A stretch of 8,898 nt of DNA from an uncultured Clostridia bacterium (lineage in GTDB: Bacteria > Bacillota > Clostridia > JAAYHZ01), in the NCBI GenBank assembly GCA_937894465.1, contig CALCRE010000202.1, positions 1-8,898 of the forward strand. Direction: 5' to 3'. The notes under the pieces were generated by a model. It ran no database searches. It was given only the letters and a program-made list of their open reading frames with translations, and was not told where the DNA came from. Shown in pieces: positions 6,747 to 8,898 of this stretch. A program made the translations under genes and the position numbers. Every line of letters begins with the position of its first letter. Positions within the stretch are counted from its first letter, which is position 1.

Positions 6747-6761
6747 TTTCGAATCTTCCCC

Positions 6762-7934
6762 CTATATCCTGTTAACTCCGGTTTTCTTAGCGGCTTCTGC
6801 TACAGCTTTTGCGACTTCTCCTGCTACTCTTTCATCAAAAGGTGCAGGAATGACATAGTCCGAGCTTAATTCTTCATCGGATATGATGGATGCGATGGCG
6901 TATGCCGCTGCAATTTTCATTTCATCATTGATATCACTTGCCCTAACATCCAATGCACCTCTGAAAACTCCGGGGAAAGCCAAAACATTATTGATTTGAT
7001 TGGCAAAATCCGATCGACCTGTGCCTACAACTTTTGCTCCTGCTTCTAGTGCAAGATCCGGCATAATTTCCGGTTCCGGATTGGCCATGGCGAATATAAT
7101 GGGATCTTTGGCCATGGATTTGACCATTTCTTGGGTTAAAGTTTTAGCCGCCGAAACACCGATAAAGACATCAGCACCTACTAAGACATCTTTCAAAGAG
7201 CCTTTTTTACGATGCAAGTTGGATATCTTGGCCATTTTTTCTTTTTCCGAATTTAAATGATCCCTTCCTTCATAGATGGCGCCTTTGGTATCACAAAGAA
7301 TGACTTTTTCCAAGCCCATTGCCATCAACAGCTTTGTAATGGCAATTCCGGCTGCTCCGGATCCGTTGACCACCACTTCTATATCTTTCATGTTCTTACC
7401 GGTTAATTTTAAGGCATTGATCATAGCAGCTAATGTAACAATAGCGGTACCATGTTGATCATCGTGGAATATGGGGATATCACATTCTTTTTTTAAACGT
7501 CTTTCAATTTCAAAGCAACGTGGTGCAGAAATGTCTTCTAAATTAATGCCCCCAAAGCTTCCGGAAATCAAACGAATGGTTTGAACAATTTCATCCACAT
7601 CCTTTGAACGAATACACAATGGAAATGCATCCACATCTCCAAATCTTTTAAACAAGACGCATTTACCTTCCATCACCGGCATACCGGCTTCCGGTCCAAT
7701 GTCTCCAAGACCTAAAACCGCTGTTCCGTCGGTGACAACTGCTACTAAATTCCATCTTCTTGTAAGCTCATAAGAACGATTAACATCATCTCTTATTGCC
7801 AAGCAAGGCTCAGCGACACCCGGTGTGTATGCCAAGGAAAGATCTTCCTTGTTATTGACAGGAACGGTGTTTGCAACCTGGATTTTTCCCTTCCACATAC
7901 CATGTAACTTTAATGATTCTTTTCTATAATCCAT
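6762..7934 (-). CDS. NAD(P)-dependent malic enzyme (oxaloacetate-decarboxylating)
   Basis: This enzyme converts L-malate to pyruvate and CO2 while reducing NAD(P)+, using Mg2+ or Mn2+. I start at the ATG at 7934 (390 aa), because AAAGGAG (7944-7950) sits 9 bases upstream and the sequence MDYRKESLKLHGMWKGKI is the usual N-terminus; a longer frame from 7964 would overlap the glycosidase stop and lacks such a site. Visible catalytic parts are Tyr36 (LAYTPGVAEP), Lys91 (MPVMEGKCVLFKRFGD), the metal-binding Glu133-Asp134 (NLEDISAPRCFEIE) and Asp158-Asp159 (FHDDQHGTA), the cofactor loop GSGAAG (191-196), and NQINNVLAFPGVFRGALD near the C-terminus. Length is normal for the short bacterial class. It sits between the glycosidase and the G1P dehydrogenase in a tight operon and may supply pyruvate and reducing power. 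Cofactor preference cannot be read with confidence. Confidence 0.96.
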   Translation of the reverse strand: MDYRKESLKLHGMWKGKIQVANTVPVNNKEDLSLAYTPGVAEPCLAIRDDVNRSYELTRRWNLVAVVTDGTAVLGLGDIGPEAGMPVMEGKCVLFKRFGDVDAFPLCIRSKDVDEIVQTIRLISGSFGGINLEDISAPRCFEIERRLKKECDIPIFHDDQHGTAIVTLAAMINALKLTGKNMKDIEVVVNGSGAAGIAITKLLMAMGLEKVILCDTKGAIYEGRDHLNSEKEKMAKISNLHRKKGSLKDVLVGADVFIGVSAAKTLTQEMVKSMAKDPIIFAMANPEPEIMPDLALEAGAKVVGTGRSDFANQINNVLAFPGVFRGALDVRASDINDEMKIAAAYAIASIISDEELSSDYVIPAPFDERVAGEVAKAVAEAAKKTGVNRI

Positions 7935-7943
7935 TTTAGATAT

Positions 7944-7950
7944 CTCCTTT
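7944..7950 (-). promoter_or_regulatory. Ribosome binding site that fixes the malic enzyme start
   Basis: AAAGGAG on the minus strand lies in the 20-base gap after the glycosidase stop codon, 9 bases before the ATG at 7934. It rules out the upstream in-frame ATG at 7964, from which translation would run through this site. Confidence 0.8.
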
Positions 7951-7954
7951 ATTT

Positions 7955-8898
7955 TTATTCCCATTCGGTTAACCAGTGCCCTATTTTCAAATCCTCTAAA
8001 ACAATTGGACTTAAAGATTTTATCATAATTTCTTTTGTAGAACCAGCAGGTAAGTCAAAGTAGTTGTCCTCAAATGCCGGGTTCGAATCATCAGAAGAAG
8101 GTAACAGATGAAGTAATCTGGCATAACCGGTTGTATGAATTTTCACAAGGGTCTCCCATCTGTTTCCTATTTGTTTTTGGTCAATCAACCGAATCTCTAC
8201 CTTTGGGTTAGGCCAGTGAATATCTCTCCATCCGTTTGGAAAGTAGGTGATCTGTCGGTTTTCATCACCAATATTCGATTTGATAAACAAGTACTCGTCA
8301 TTTTTCATGTTCAAATCTTTTAGAGGTACTCTATCAAAAAATTTTGTTGTATTTCTCTTCACCGTAATGGTTTCCCTTTTCACCCAAGTTTCGTTTCCTA
8401 ATAGATCAGATTGTCCGTATTCAAGGGATAACTCAACGTCTTCCATGCTTTGGTTACTGAGTAGAAACTCAATATTTTCGTTTCGTTGGAATATAATCGG
8501 CAGCAAAGGTGCACAGGCACGCTTAGCCGCATAATAGGAAGGTTTGGGGTTCTTTGAATAATCAATGATGGACCAATTGGATGTGGGCCAACAGTCATTG
8601 AACATCCACATCATGGTTCCTCCGTTGTTGGGAAAGTCTCTCCGGGCACTTTCGAATTCCGCCCTCATCATTTCCACATGAGTTGCCTGTCCATATTTCA
8701 CATATTTTTGCAAACTGTCAATTTCACCAAATGTATCTCCTGCAATCATCAAGGTTTGTTCATGATGAGGTAGCTTCTTGTGACCTTTTTGGATATGGTA
8801 AACCCATGCGTCATCCGGCGGCCAATGATGTTCCGGTTTTAAAAAGCTTTTGATCATTTTGACACTAGAGGGTCCTTGAATACAAAATTCCGAGTTAA
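7955..8898 (-). CDS. Glycoside hydrolase family 2, beta-mannosidase-like (C-terminal part, 5' end outside window)
   Basis: The frame is open to the window edge, so this is a partial gene (313 residues visible), not a protein starting at the internal Met codon at 8857. The first visible residues are NSEFCIQGPSS. SEF-x-x-Q is the GH2 nucleophile motif, making the Glu coded at 8888-8890 the likely catalytic nucleophile; family members usually have Gly where Cys stands here. Next come HHWPPDDAWVYH and MMWMFNDCWPTSNWSIIDYSKNPKPSYYAAKRACAPLLP, typical of the barrel end of beta-mannosidases. The last roughly 200 residues look like beta-sandwich (Ig/mannosidase-type) domains. The acid/base Glu and N-terminal domains, and any signal peptide, lie outside. 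It is probably cytosolic and releases mannose from oligosaccharides, but substrate is inferred. The malic enzyme gene follows after 20 bases, suggesting an operon. Confidence 0.88.
   Translation of the reverse strand, partial: NSEFCIQGPSSVKMIKSFLKPEHHWPPDDAWVYHIQKGHKKLPHHEQTLMIAGDTFGEIDSLQKYVKYGQATHVEMMRAEFESARRDFPNNGGTMMWMFNDCWPTSNWSIIDYSKNPKPSYYAAKRACAPLLPIIFQRNENIEFLLSNQSMEDVELSLEYGQSDLLGNETWVKRETITVKRNTTKFFDRVPLKDLNMKNDEYLFIKSNIGDENRQITYFPNGWRDIHWPNPKVEIRLIDQKQIGNRWETLVKIHTTGYARLLHLLPSSDDSNPAFEDNYFDLPAGSTKEIMIKSLSPIVLEDLKIGHWLTEWE

Noticed and set aside
7935..7964. Longer malic enzyme start at 7964
   Set aside because: It would overlap the glycosidase stop and place the AAAGGAG ribosome binding site inside the coding region; MDYRKESLKLHG from 7934 is the usual family N-terminus.
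8398..8598. Short minus-strand frame inside the glycosidase gene
   Set aside because: It lies wholly within the GH2 gene in another frame, and the GH2 frame carries recognisable family motifs across it.

Overview
The window reads as chromosomal DNA of an AT-rich Gram-positive bacterium (Bacillota-like). This is inferred from strong AGGAG-type ribosome binding sites, GTG starts, use of TGA as a stop, an AraM-type sn-glycerol-1-phosphate dehydrogenase and a short bacterial malic enzyme. Every well-supported gene lies on the minus strand, so transcription runs from high to low coordinates. I see no rRNA, tRNA, CRISPR array or intact mobile element.

Right block (8898 to 5487): the C-terminal part of a family 2 glycoside hydrolase (beta-mannosidase-like), cut by the window edge, is followed after 20 bases by a malic enzyme and, 15 bases later, by an sn-glycerol-1-phosphate dehydrogenase. 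The tight spacing suggests one transcript linking sugar release, C4/C3 carbon and NAD(P)H balance, and a glycerophosphate of archaeal stereochemistry.

Middle block (about 5399 to 2366): an ECF-like sigma factor carries a C-terminal extension of about 370 residues that includes a second predicted winged helix. After a 196-base gap with a hairpin and an extended -10 promoter comes a divergent class I isoprenoid enzyme. Its leader is unusual: a tight hairpin lies between the only plausible Shine-Dalgarno sequence and the start codon.

Left block (2314 to 289): a GNAT acetyltransferase, a Nudix hydrolase and a YcaQ/AlkX-type DNA glycosylase-like protein are joined by two 4-base ATGA overlaps, so they are very probably translationally coupled. 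This looks like a small damage-response or detoxification operon. It ends at a hairpin that could terminate on both strands.

Left edge (1 to 205): coding assignment is ambiguous. A minus-strand reading has a good ribosome binding site but needs one frame change; a competing plus-strand open frame runs in from outside and stops at 164.

The most interesting points are the sigma factor with a fused C-terminal region and no adjacent anti-sigma gene, flanked by a G1P dehydrogenase and an isoprenoid-type enzyme (a possible isoprenoid/ether-lipid-related locus, unproven), and the SD-hairpin-ATG leader of the isoprenoid gene.
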